Of a DNA stretch of 64,000 nt, positions 53,894 to 61,970 are shown piece by piece. The translations under genes were made by a program, and so were the position numbers. The stretch comes from Acidobacteriota bacterium (GTDB taxonomy: Bacteria; Acidobacteriota; Blastocatellia; Pyrinomonadales; Pyrinomonadaceae). Location: assembly GCA_016718135.1 (NCBI GenBank), contig JADKEF010000009.1:62001-126000 (forward strand). Direction: 5' to 3'. Position 1 is the first letter of the stretch. Each line of letters begins with the position of its first letter. Under the pieces are notes generated by a model, which was not told where the DNA came from, made no database searches, and saw nothing but the letters and a program-made list of their open reading frames with translations.

Positions 53894-55426
53894 TTATGCC
53901 GCTGCCGCTCCCGCCGTTTCCCAACGCGTTGCTTTGAAATCTTCGACTGCTTCTTTCATCGCCGCTTTCAGATCGTCGTCGATCGACTTCTTCTCGCGTA
54001 GCGTGTTTAGGACGCCCGGATGAGCTTCTTCCGCGAATTTCTGGAGTTCTTCTTCAAAACGCTTGAGGTCGGATACTTCAACATCGTCGGCCAGGCCGTT
54101 CGAAACGGTCCAGATGATCAGGACCTGATCGAGCACGTCCATTGGGACGTATTGTGGCTGCTTCAGGATCTCGGTGAGGCGTTTGCCGCGCTCCAGCTGG
54201 GCCTGGGTCGATTTGTCGAGGTCCGAGCCAAACTGTGCGAATGCCGCAAGCTCGCGAAACTGTGCGAGATCGATACGAAGGGTACCGGCAACCTGTTTCA
54301 TCGCCTTGATCTGTGCCGAACCGCCCACACGCGAGACTGAGTTGCCCACGTTGATAGCGGGACGCACGCCCGAGTTGAAGAGATCGGACTCAAGGAAGAT
54401 CTGGCCGTCCGTGATCGAGATTACGTTGGTCGGAATGTAGGCCGAGATATCGCCGGCCTGAGTCTCGATGATCGGCAGCGAGGTCAATGAACCGCCTCCT
54501 TTCTTATCGGACATCTTCGCCGCACGTTCGAGCAGGCGTGAGTGTAGATAGAAAACGTCGCCCGGATAGGCCTCGCGACCCGGAGGACGTCTCAGCAACA
54601 GCGAAATTTCGCGGTACGCAGCAGCCTGCTTCGAAAGATCGTCGTAGATCGTCAAAGCGTGGCGGCCATTGTCGCGGAAGTATTCGCCCATCGCGCACCC
54701 AGAATACGGAGCCAAAAATTGCATAGCCGCCGGATCCGAAGCCGAAGCATTTACGATGATCGTGTAATCCATCGCACCGTATTCTTCGAGCTTCTGTCGA
54801 ACCTGAGCAACCGTCGAGGCTTTCTGGCCGATAGCTACATAAACGCAGATAACGTCCTTGCCCTTCTGATTGATGATCGTGTCGATAGCCACCGCGGTCT
54901 TACCCGTCTGTCGGTCGCCGATGATCAGCTCACGCTGGCCGCGACCGATCGGCACCATCGAGTCGATGGCTTTGAGACCGGTCTGGAGCGGCTCTTTCAC
55001 CGGCTGACGATCGATAATTCCGGGAGCGATCTTTTCGACCGGATTATATGTCTCGGTGATGATCTCGCCCTTTCCGTCGATCGGATTTCCAAGAGCGTCG
55101 ACCACACGGCCGATCATCGCGTCGCCGACCGGAACGCTCATGATGCGCTTGGTACGCTTGGCTTCGTCACCCTCTTTGATCTTCTGGAAATCGCCGAATA
55201 GCACGCAGCCGACCTTGTCTTCTTCAAGGTTGAGTGCGAGCCCGCGGACCCCGTGCGGGAACTCGAGCAGCTCACCGGCCATAACCTTTTCGAGGCCGTA
55301 GATCTCGGCGATACCATCGCCGACCTTGATGACGGTGCCGACTTCGTTGACGGTCATCGACGCGTCAAAATTCTCGATCTGAGCACGAATGATCTCGTTG
55401 ATCTCGTTTGCTTTAATTGCTTCCAT
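53894..55426 (-). CDS. atpA: ATP synthase subunit alpha
   Basis: A 510-aa regulatory F1 subunit. The Walker A motif GDRQTGKTA lies at about 169-177. PGREAYPGDVFYLHSRLLERAAK and SITDGQIFLESDLFNSGVRPAINVGNSVSRVGGSAQ are signature stretches. The order b', b, delta, alpha, gamma in one direction is the core of a bacterial F-type operon. Confidence 0.98.
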   Translation of the reverse strand: MEAIKANEINEIIRAQIENFDASMTVNEVGTVIKVGDGIAEIYGLEKVMAGELLEFPHGVRGLALNLEEDKVGCVLFGDFQKIKEGDEAKRTKRIMSVPVGDAMIGRVVDALGNPIDGKGEIITETYNPVEKIAPGIIDRQPVKEPLQTGLKAIDSMVPIGRGQRELIIGDRQTGKTAVAIDTIINQKGKDVICVYVAIGQKASTVAQVRQKLEEYGAMDYTIIVNASASDPAAMQFLAPYSGCAMGEYFRDNGRHALTIYDDLSKQAAAYREISLLLRRPPGREAYPGDVFYLHSRLLERAAKMSDKKGGGSLTSLPIIETQAGDISAYIPTNVISITDGQIFLESDLFNSGVRPAINVGNSVSRVGGSAQIKAMKQVAGTLRIDLAQFRELAAFAQFGSDLDKSTQAQLERGKRLTEILKQPQYVPMDVLDQVLIIWTVSNGLADDVEVSDLKRFEEELQKFAEEAHPGVLNTLREKKSIDDDLKAAMKEAVEDFKATRWETAGAAAA

Positions 55427-55445
55427 TTATTTAATAGTGATCAGC

Positions 55446-55499
55446 TATGAGTGGTGAGTGATGAGTTCCGTTATTCATCACTCATCACTAACCACTAAT
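55446..55499. repeat. Hairpin repeat, TGAGTGA family (atpH-atpA junction)
   Basis: ATGAGTGGTGAGTGATGAG is followed by TTCATCACTCATCACTAACC in inverted order. The last codons and stop of atpH (55488) lie in the repeat, so the repeat sets the C-terminus of the delta subunit. Confidence 0.85.
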
Positions 55500-56030
55500 C
55501 AATTGTTCTCTAAGATTCTCCAATTTCGTCTTCACCGAACCGTCATAGACGGTCGAGCCGATGCGGGTAACAACTCCACCGATAATGTCAGGGTCAACCG
55601 CGTAATTTACGTTTACGGTTTTTCCGGTCAGGGCCGCGAGGCTCTTTTCAAATTCTGTTTTTTCGTCCGCGGGCAGCTCTCTCGCGGATGTGATCTCGGC
55701 GGCTACGATACCGCCGCGTTCATCGAGAACGGCGGCAAAACGGTCATTGATCTCGGTAAGATCCGAAAGCCGACCGTTTTGAAGCAATACCTTGAGAAAA
55801 TTTGCGGTGGTTGACGAGGGCTTGATCTTGGTGAGTAGGCCGTCGAGCACTTTTTCCTTACTAGCGTGCGTGATCGCGGGATTGTTGAATACCGTCTGCA
55901 ATTCAACATTCTTGCCGAAAAGCTCGCCTAGCGAGGCGATCTCTGATTTCACAGATTCAGTCTGACCACTTTTAAGGACGACATCTGCAAGGGCGACACT
56001 GTAGCGGCGGGCAATAGTTTCGTTACTCAT
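55488..56030 (-). CDS. atpH: ATP synthase subunit delta
   Basis: A 180-aa stator subunit joining F1 to the b stalk. The N-terminal helix bundle is IARRYSVALADVVLKSGQ... and the C-terminal stretch is VDPDIIGGVVTRIGSTVYDGSVKTKLENLREQL, typical of the family. It starts at ATG 56030, which overlaps the last base of atpF. Its final residues come from a TGAGTGA repeat. Confidence 0.95.
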   Translation of the reverse strand: MSNETIARRYSVALADVVLKSGQTESVKSEIASLGELFGKNVELQTVFNNPAITHASKEKVLDGLLTKIKPSSTTANFLKVLLQNGRLSDLTEINDRFAAVLDERGGIVAAEITSARELPADEKTEFEKSLAALTGKTVNVNYAVDPDIIGGVVTRIGSTVYDGSVKTKLENLREQLISG

Positions 56031-56626
56031 TAATTCAGCCCTCCGATCTCACTAATACTAGCCTTGACGAGCCGTGCATCGACAGTGCCGTCGATCTGTG
56101 CCCGAAGTTTCTCTTCCGCCAGCCGTATGCTCTCCTGTGCCGAAAAGCGTTTAAGAGCAGCCAGCGACTGCTTGCTCAGCCTCGAAAGTTCGGAATTCGA
56201 TTGTTGGCTGAGACGTTCGATGTCGGCCTGGGTCTGCTCTGCAAGACGGTTCTTTTCAAAAGCGGCCTCTTCACTGGCGTTTTTCAAGATCTGCTCCTTT
56301 TCAGACTCAAGCTGTGCAAGCTTTGCCTCGACTGAGGTTAACTTTGCGAGGGCAGCCTGCTTTTCAGCCTCGGCCTTGATCAGTTCCGCACGGATCTGTT
56401 CCCGTTTCGCCTTAAATGCTTCAGAAAGCGGCTTCTTCAAGACGTAGACCATGAAGGCGACAAAGATCGCGAGGTTTACAAATTTCCACGCTTCAAAACC
56501 ACCAATATTGAACCAATCGTTATAGAAGTGCTTGAACGATTCCCACGCACCACCACCGGCGCCAGCACCACCCGTGCTACCAGCGAGGAGAAGCAAAGAA
56601 CTTGTCAGGGACAAAAACATATACAA
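56030..56626 (-). CDS. atpF: ATP synthase subunit b
   Basis: A 198-aa stator stalk subunit. A membrane segment (about residues 45-65: FVNLAIFVAFMVYVLKK) is followed by a long charged coiled coil (KAKREQIRAELIKAEAEKQAAL...). It carries an extra N-terminal hydrophobic, Gly-rich stretch (MYMFLSLTSSLLLLAG), perhaps a signal sequence. The gene abuts atpF' with no gap, so two different b-type subunits form the stalk. Confidence 0.92.
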   Translation of the reverse strand: MYMFLSLTSSLLLLAGSTGGAGAGGGAWESFKHFYNDWFNIGGFEAWKFVNLAIFVAFMVYVLKKPLSEAFKAKREQIRAELIKAEAEKQAALAKLTSVEAKLAQLESEKEQILKNASEEAAFEKNRLAEQTQADIERLSQQSNSELSRLSKQSLAALKRFSAQESIRLAEEKLRAQIDGTVDARLVKASISEIGGLN

Positions 56627-57076
56627 TTAAGCCTTCAGAATATTAGCTGCGATGGTGTCGGCGATCTTTTCCGCCTCGGTGCCGATCGCGGCGTGAGCTT
56701 CGGCAGCCTGCTTTTCAAGCTCTGCCTTGCCTTGTTCAAATTTTGCAGCAGTCTCGGCCTTAGCCTCGGCGATCTTTTTCTCGCGGGCATCAATAGCCAT
56801 TTTCTGCTCTTTCTCGATCAGCTCATAGCCTTTCGCGCGCGTATCGAGCATCTCACGGTTGTAACGAGCTTCCTTATCCTCGACATCCTTCAAAAGCCCA
56901 ACGGCCTCGCTCGAGTGTCCGCCCTTATTCTTCTCACGAGCCTCAAGGACCTTATTAATAGGGCGAAAAAGGGTACGATTCAGTACCCATATCATCACCA
57001 AAATAAGCGCGACGTGGATAAAGAGCGTTCCGTCCGGAAAGAGCTGAATTGTGTCGGCAAATGCCAGCAAATACAT
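56627..57076 (-). CDS. ATP synthase subunit b'
   Basis: A 149-aa second stalk subunit. A short N-terminal membrane segment (LFIHVALILVMIWVLNRTLF) precedes a coiled coil with DVEDKEARYNREMLDTRAKGYELIEKEQK and AKAETAAKFEQGKAELEKQ. The ATG at 57076 gives the family-like start MYLLAFADTIQLFPDGTLF; the frame is open 12 codons more upstream. It is the first atp gene of the operon, 69 bases after a good promoter candidate. Confidence 0.88.
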   Translation of the reverse strand: MYLLAFADTIQLFPDGTLFIHVALILVMIWVLNRTLFRPINKVLEAREKNKGGHSSEAVGLLKDVEDKEARYNREMLDTRAKGYELIEKEQKMAIDAREKKIAEAKAETAAKFEQGKAELEKQAAEAHAAIGTEAEKIADTIAANILKA

Positions 57077-57144
57077 AGTCTTGTTTGAGCCGTTTCTAAC
57101 GGTGCGAACCAAGGCAAAACGCGCCTCTTCTCAAAAGTATTAAG

Positions 57145-57172
57145 AGTATCACGCGCCCTTTTTTAGGGTCAA
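57145..57172 (-). promoter_or_regulatory. Sigma-70-type promoter candidate of the atp operon
   Basis: On the minus strand TTGACC (57172-57167) and GATACT (57150-57145) stand 16 bases apart, matching the -35 and -10 consensus at 5 of 6 and 4 of 6 positions. They lie upstream of the first atp gene. Confidence 0.55.
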
Positions 57173-57215
57173 GGACGCCCGAACGGCGCGACGCCCGCAG
57201 AGATAGTTTGGGGAA

Positions 57216-59195
57216 TTAGTTAATGGAGTTGGATACGATGTGGCGCTCGTCCAGTTCGACGATAAGATGGCTTCCGTCAGATTCGCCAAGGGTGGGCAAA
57301 TCGGCGAACAGTTCGTATTCAGGGAGCTGAGACACACGTGGGGCTGGGCCGACGTTGTGGGTGATAGCGTATCTCTTCCGCTCTTGTTTGCGCTCGTACA
57401 TGATCTTGTCAGCTGCGACTATCATTTGGTCAAATGTCTGACCATGGACCGGATACCCGGACGACCCCAGGCTGACGCCGACCGAGGCGGTCTTACCGTT
57501 ACCAACATTTAGCTCAAATGAATGCACCGCAGCCTCGATCCGACTGCAGAGATCTATGACATCCTCAGGGGCAGTCTCCGGTACGAGGGCAACAAACTCG
57601 TCACCGCCATAGCGGGCAAGGAAGTCGTAGTCACGAAGTTGCTCATTTATCACGCGGCTGACCTCACGCAACATCTCATCGCCGGCCTTGTGTCCGTAAG
57701 AGTCGTTAACTGCTTTGAACCCGTCGAGATCCAGCATCAGAAGCTGGAAATTATTGCCGCCTCGGCTCGCACGAGCCACCTCTTTTTCAAACTGGATCTG
57801 CAAGCTCCGGGCATTCGGTAGGCCGGTCATGGGGTCGGTCATCGCGTTCGTAGTCGCCTCTGTGTGCTTGAGCGATTTACCGATGGCCTCGGCGGCAATA
57901 CGCGAGATGGTCTCGAGAATTCGAATATGTTCATCTCCATATTCGGCCAGATCCTTGGAATACACGGTGACGGTTCCGACCAACTCCTGTTCGTCTTCGG
58001 CGATGAGGGGAACGGAGGCCATTGTTCGATATTGCCCCGTCAGATCTACCTGAGAATAGGCAAAGTCGAGATCTGGATCGACATTTTTAACATTTTCGCG
58101 AACCTTAAGAGCGTAGCCGCTCGCTCCTTGCCCTACCTTTACGCGGCGTCCGATAAGCAGTTCTCTGTTCTCGCCCTCGACGTGTGCCGCAGTAGCGAAT
58201 TGGCCGCCGGCGGTTAGTATGTAGAGGCTACATGTAGTGAATGGCAAAAGTTCGCCCACTTTCTTAGCAAACAGATCGAGGGTCTCCTCGAGATCGACCG
58301 CTGAGCTAAACTCGCGGGCCATCTCGTAGAGGCTGAACACCTCGCGGTTTGCCCGCTTTATCTGCTCTACGTAATTACCGTTGCTAACGGTCGTACTGAC
58401 CATGTCAGAATCCGTATAACTAAGTCCGGCGGCGTCGATCTCAGCCTCGAGCGAGGCTAGATTCTGCATTAGAACCCCGACGATCGTGGGATCAAAGCGG
58501 GTACCGGCTTCGGCCTGCACGATCTGCCGGGCTTTTTCGCGAGTTAGTGCTGCTCGATAAGGCCGGGCTCCACGCAAGGTGTCAAAGCCGTCGGCAACCG
58601 CAAGGATGCGTGCTGTTAAAGGGATCCGATCGCCGACCAATCCGTCAGGATATCCCGAGCCATCCCAACTCTCATGATGGTGACGAATGGTTGGTACCAC
58701 GGGTGTTGTGAATCCGATCTTTTCTAGGATCGAAGCTCCAACCTTTGGGTGGATCTTTGTTTTTTCTAGCTCCGCTGGTGTTAGTTGCTCAGGCTTATTG
58801 AGAATGTGATCCGGAATCGCCAGTTTGCCAATGTCGTGAAGCAATGCCCCTGTCCGGAGAGCGTCGATATCGCTTTCGGGAAGGCCGAGCAAACGGCCGA
58901 GGCCAACGGCAAAGATCTGCGTACGTCGAACGTGGCCCGCTCCGACCTGATCACGAGCGTCTATCGCAGTCGCGAGGGCTTCAACGGTGGCGAGGTGCAG
59001 ACGGCTTGCCTCGGAGATCTCCTGTGTTTTTTGGTCAAAGCGAGCGAGGTGCATCCGATGACCAAGGTAGGACGCAATAGTAACGGGCAATAGCACGAAC
59101 CCAAATGCGGGGCCAAAACTATAGAATGACCATCCTACAAGCGGGATGCCCAAGAATAGGATCGAGGCGACCGTGATCTTGAAGGAAGGGGACAT
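57216..59195 (-). CDS. HD-GYP, GAF and GGDEF domain protein (c-di-GMP turnover)
   Basis: About 659 aa with two N-terminal membrane spans, then an HD-GYP phosphodiesterase domain (LLHDIGKLAIPDHIL, HHHESWDGSGYPDGL), a GAF domain (about 310-450) and a C-terminal GGDEF domain (ARYGGDEFVALVP) with an RxxD inhibitory site five residues before (RDYD). It may make and break c-di-GMP or use one domain as sensor. ATG 59195 is chosen for an AAGGA site 9 bases upstream; ATG 59222 and GTG 59270 are in frame too. Palindromes and a TGACCG array lie upstream. Confidence 0.9.
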   Translation of the reverse strand: MSPSFKITVASILFLGIPLVGWSFYSFGPAFGFVLLPVTIASYLGHRMHLARFDQKTQEISEASRLHLATVEALATAIDARDQVGAGHVRRTQIFAVGLGRLLGLPESDIDALRTGALLHDIGKLAIPDHILNKPEQLTPAELEKTKIHPKVGASILEKIGFTTPVVPTIRHHHESWDGSGYPDGLVGDRIPLTARILAVADGFDTLRGARPYRAALTREKARQIVQAEAGTRFDPTIVGVLMQNLASLEAEIDAAGLSYTDSDMVSTTVSNGNYVEQIKRANREVFSLYEMAREFSSAVDLEETLDLFAKKVGELLPFTTCSLYILTAGGQFATAAHVEGENRELLIGRRVKVGQGASGYALKVRENVKNVDPDLDFAYSQVDLTGQYRTMASVPLIAEDEQELVGTVTVYSKDLAEYGDEHIRILETISRIAAEAIGKSLKHTEATTNAMTDPMTGLPNARSLQIQFEKEVARASRGGNNFQLLMLDLDGFKAVNDSYGHKAGDEMLREVSRVINEQLRDYDFLARYGGDEFVALVPETAPEDVIDLCSRIEAAVHSFELNVGNGKTASVGVSLGSSGYPVHGQTFDQMIVAADKIMYERKQERKRYAITHNVGPAPRVSQLPEYELFADLPTLGESDGSHLIVELDERHIVSNSIN

Positions 59196-59252
59196 GGGGC
59201 TGAGTCCTTGAGTGGTCATCATTTTCTTGCAAACGGCCGGCATAGCCGTGCG

Positions 59253-59268
59253 GGGCAGATATCTGCCC
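59253..59268. promoter_or_regulatory. 16-bp perfect palindrome before the HD-GYP gene
   Basis: GGGCAGATATCTGCCC is fully symmetric and lies 57 bases upstream of the preferred start, so it may be an operator or leader hairpin. If the GTG at 59270 were the start it would be coding. Confidence 0.4.
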
Positions 59269-59358
59269 ACATCGATATCCTTTCAATCGGTGTGCCACAG
59301 CGGAAATGTATAGAGATGTTATGAAATAAGGGAGGCGGGAAGGCTAGAACAATCGAAT

Positions 59359-59405
59359 CGGTCAGTCCGAACTCTCAAATTGACCGACAACGGTCAGTGT
59401 GACCG
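59359..59405. promoter_or_regulatory. Array of four CGGTCA/TGACCG half-sites
   Basis: CGGTCA at 59359 and 59391, TGACCG at 59381 and 59400. They form two palindromes, TGACCG-ACAA-CGGTCA and CGGTCA-GTG-TGACCG, sharing a half-site. It lies between the LysW-like gene and the HD-GYP gene and looks like a binding site for a dimeric regulator. Confidence 0.55.
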
Positions 59406-59440
59406 GACAGCAGTACTTTCAGATCATTGCCGTCAGGGCA

Positions 59441-59656
59441 TCAATACCTATCATCATCAAAGTCATAACTGCCAAAGTCATCTGATCCGCCATAGGCATC
59501 ATCTTCAGACTCTTCTTTCTTGTCCAATTCGATCGGGTCAAGGCCGACGACAACGAGTCTCGATCCGCACTCGTCACACGACGCAACGTCGCCTTGTTCG
59601 ATTTCGGCGTCTACATAAACTTCTTCGCTACACTCAGGACAGATCGATGTTGGCAT
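59441..59656 (-). CDS. LysW-like zinc ribbon protein with acidic tail
   Basis: A 71-aa protein. The first 45 residues match the LysW/ArgW fold: ICPECSEEVYVDAEIEQGD, CDECGSRLVVVGLDPIELD (two CxxC pairs, acidic surface). LysW carries aminoadipate on a C-terminal Glu in an EDWGE end; here the tail is instead GGSDDFGSYDFDDDRY, so the carrier residue is missing. No lysine or arginine genes lie nearby. It may be a structural zinc-ribbon relative with another role. Confidence 0.8.
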   Translation of the reverse strand: MPTSICPECSEEVYVDAEIEQGDVASCDECGSRLVVVGLDPIELDKKEESEDDAYGGSDDFGSYDFDDDRY

Positions 59657-59915
59657 TAGCTGTTATCTCCGCTGGAAGAAACGTTAGATTCGGCCGGACT
59701 AGCGGCTACTCAAACAAATCTAACTTGAACCTGGACACTTTGGCAAGAGCGAGAGGTAACTTAACGCGCCGTGCGGATGGGTCGAGAAACTACTTGCATT
59801 AAACAATGTTAATCCGCTATTATCTTAGCTGTGGCTCTCACACCGCATCCCTCAGCGTAGCCAACGACCGCATATTACCGAATTCAAAAGCTTTGTTCTC
59901 TTCCGCCTCACCGAT
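59657..59915. other. Spacer with possible promoter of the GGDEF gene
   Basis: A 259-base divergent spacer. TTGCAT (59794) and TATTAT (59818) are 18 bases apart on the plus strand and form a weak promoter candidate. No coding frame or RNA gene was recognised. Confidence 0.4.
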
Positions 59916-61133
59916 ATGGACTCGAAGATAGGCCTTATCATTCAATTAGCCGGAGTGTCGCTGATCACTCTATTGACGCTGTTTTTGCGGCGCTCGATCA
60001 ATGTGGTCGCACTCAAGCATTGGACGAATTCGTGGCTCTTTCTCTCTTTCGCTCTTTTTTGTCTGCGCCTTGCATTCAGCTACGAACAATATTCAGTCCA
60101 GCTATTTAGCATCTATTTTCTGACCGAGTATATATTCGGATTTCTATTGGTGGCCGGGTGTCGGAGCTTGACGGGAAACGTCGAGATGCGGATCCGCCAG
60201 GAACTCTTCATTTTCCCGTTCATCTTGGTCGCATTCGGGTTGCCATTTCTTGGCGACGATCTCAATCTGATCTTTAATGTACATTCACTGATCTTGGCAG
60301 GTTTTTTCGCCATCGCATTCATCGCCCTTTGGCGGGTGAAACTGGGCACATTCGGGTGGAAGGTCATGCTTATCGCATTGGCTCTCCTGACGATCGATTT
60401 TGTGCAGTACTTCGCGATCTTCACAGCTCGTCAGTATTGGGCGTTCGACTTCGACTATCTACAGTACACTGCGGTGGTGGACCTTACGTTGCAGATCCTG
60501 CTCGGTTTCGGCATGGTGATCGTGCTTCTGGAACAAGTGCTGACCGATGCAAAGATAGCAAACGAAAAGCTCAAGGCGGCACACCAGAAGCTTGAGGAAC
60601 TCGCTCATGTAGATCCGCTGACCACGGCCCTGAATCGTCATGCTTTTCATGGCTACCTCAAACGCCAAGGTGCTGATGGTGATTCGGTATCAGGCTGTCT
60701 CGGTTTTTTTGATATAGACAATTTGAAGACGATAAATGATGTCCATGGACATGCCGTAGGCGACATTGTTATCCGTGCGGTTGTGAGGGCGATACGAGAG
60801 GTCGTTCGAGGCGAAGATCTAGTGTTTCGCTGGGGAGGTGATGAGTTCTTTGTGATCATGATCGGTTTTGATGCCGCGACCGCAAATGAACGAATGAAGA
60901 GAATGGAGCTCCTACTCTCAGCTGTAAAGATCGAGAGCCTCGGATACCCGATCAAGGTCGGCGTATCCCACGCATTCGAAGATTTTGCGAGTCTCGCAGA
61001 TCTCGAATCTACAATAAAAGCCGCTGACGAGGGTATGTACCGCCAAAAGCAGCTGCGTAAGGGCCGGATTCAAGCGAACCACCTTCTATTAGAAGATCGA
61101 TCTGCCCCAGTTGGCGTTTTGGTAGGTCGGTAA
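59916..61133 (+). CDS. Membrane-bound GGDEF diguanylate cyclase
   Basis: A 405-aa protein. The first about 210 residues hold seven hydrophobic helices (IGLIIQLAGVSLITLLTLFL ... LLGFGMVIVLLEQVL). A short coiled linker (AKIANEKLKAAHQKLEELA) leads to a GGDEF domain: DPLTTALNRHAFHGYL, GFFDIDNLKTINDVHGHAVGD, VFRWGGDEFFVIM, with an RxxD inhibitory site (RGED) before it. It makes c-di-GMP in response to a membrane or extracytoplasmic signal. It faces convergently to the dienelactone hydrolase gene with a shared terminator. Confidence 0.92.
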   Translation: MDSKIGLIIQLAGVSLITLLTLFLRRSINVVALKHWTNSWLFLSFALFCLRLAFSYEQYSVQLFSIYFLTEYIFGFLLVAGCRSLTGNVEMRIRQELFIFPFILVAFGLPFLGDDLNLIFNVHSLILAGFFAIAFIALWRVKLGTFGWKVMLIALALLTIDFVQYFAIFTARQYWAFDFDYLQYTAVVDLTLQILLGFGMVIVLLEQVLTDAKIANEKLKAAHQKLEELAHVDPLTTALNRHAFHGYLKRQGADGDSVSGCLGFFDIDNLKTINDVHGHAVGDIVIRAVVRAIREVVRGEDLVFRWGGDEFFVIMIGFDAATANERMKRMELLLSAVKIESLGYPIKVGVSHAFEDFASLADLESTIKAADEGMYRQKQLRKGRIQANHLLLEDRSAPVGVLVGR

Positions 61134-61150
61134 AGCTAAGGAAAATGAAA

Positions 61151-61184
61151 AAGCCCGTCTGCTACTTGTCTAGCAGACGGGCTT
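61151..61184. terminator. Bidirectional terminator between GGDEF and hydrolase genes
   Basis: AAGCCCGTCTGCTA pairs with TAGCAGACGGGCTT over 14 bp around a 6-base loop. It lies between the convergent stops at 61133 and 61205. Confidence 0.88.
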
Positions 61185-61204
61185 CTTAATTCTCAATCAT
61201 GTTC

Positions 61205-61870
61205 TCAGAGCTTGTCTTTGAAAAAGCCCACAACTAAGGCCCAGGCATCCGCCGCTGCCGTCGCATCGTAAACCTCGGGCCGCGTGTTATTAAAGAACGC
61301 GTGGTCCGCGTCGTATTTGACGGAGTGGATCGGCAGCTCAAACCGCTCGGCTGCATCTTCGAGCTGAGCGACCTTTTCCGGATTGATCCACCCGTCACGG
61401 GTACCCGAAATAAAGACCGTCGGCGTCGTCAGCTTCTGCAAGATCTCATCGTTCGGGACATCACCATAAAAGGGTGCGGCGGCGCTCAGGCCCTCGAGTT
61501 CGCATGCTGCACGCAAAGCAAACGTACCGCCCATGCAATAACCTGTGATGCCAAAGTGCGATAGATCGTAGGCGACCGCGGCAGCATCAATGGCATTCTT
61601 GATCGTATCAAGCCCGTCCTCGATCGTGAGCGCCTGCATCATCTCGCCCGCCTCGGACGGATTCGCCGCTATTTTGCCTCGATAAAGATCAGGTGCGATC
61701 GCGACGAATCCTTCATCGGCGTAGCGCGTCGCAATGTCCTTGATGTGGTCATTCAAGCCCCACCATTCCTGTATAACGAGCACAGCCTTGCCGGACGGGG
61801 CGCCCGGAATGGCCGTGTAAGCACTAGTCGGGCCGTTTGCAGTTTCGAATGAAAGCGTTTCAGTTTGCAT
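61205..61870 (-). CDS. Dienelactone hydrolase family protein
   Basis: A 221-aa alpha/beta-hydrolase. The nucleophile elbow is GYCMGGTFA (Cys in place of Ser, as in true dienelactone hydrolases), with EWWGLNDHIKDIATRYADEGFVAIAPDLYRG at the front, SGTRDGW (catalytic Asp) and YDADHAFFN (catalytic His). It hydrolyses lactones or esters; no chlorocatechol pathway genes are present, so the natural substrate is unknown. The upstream spacer has a CACGAAT repeat. Confidence 0.92.
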   Translation of the reverse strand: MQTETLSFETANGPTSAYTAIPGAPSGKAVLVIQEWWGLNDHIKDIATRYADEGFVAIAPDLYRGKIAANPSEAGEMMQALTIEDGLDTIKNAIDAAAVAYDLSHFGITGYCMGGTFALRAACELEGLSAAAPFYGDVPNDEILQKLTTPTVFISGTRDGWINPEKVAQLEDAAERFELPIHSVKYDADHAFFNNTRPEVYDATAAADAWALVVGFFKDKL

Positions 61871-61910
61871 GGAAAATTACCTCTAAAAAATTGCTAGCCA
61901 AAGATATCTT

Positions 61911-61963
61911 GCCACGAATCGAGCGAATAGCACGAATGATGATATTCGTGCTATTCGTGGTTA
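61911..61963. repeat. Periodic hairpin repeat, CACGAAT family, copy 3
   Basis: The left arm (61911-61937) has three CACGAAT-like units with one GCGAAT variant; the right arm (61944-61963) has two. The unequal number of units shows that the element grows or shrinks by whole 9-base units. Confidence 0.85.
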
Positions 61964-61970
61964 AGAGGTT

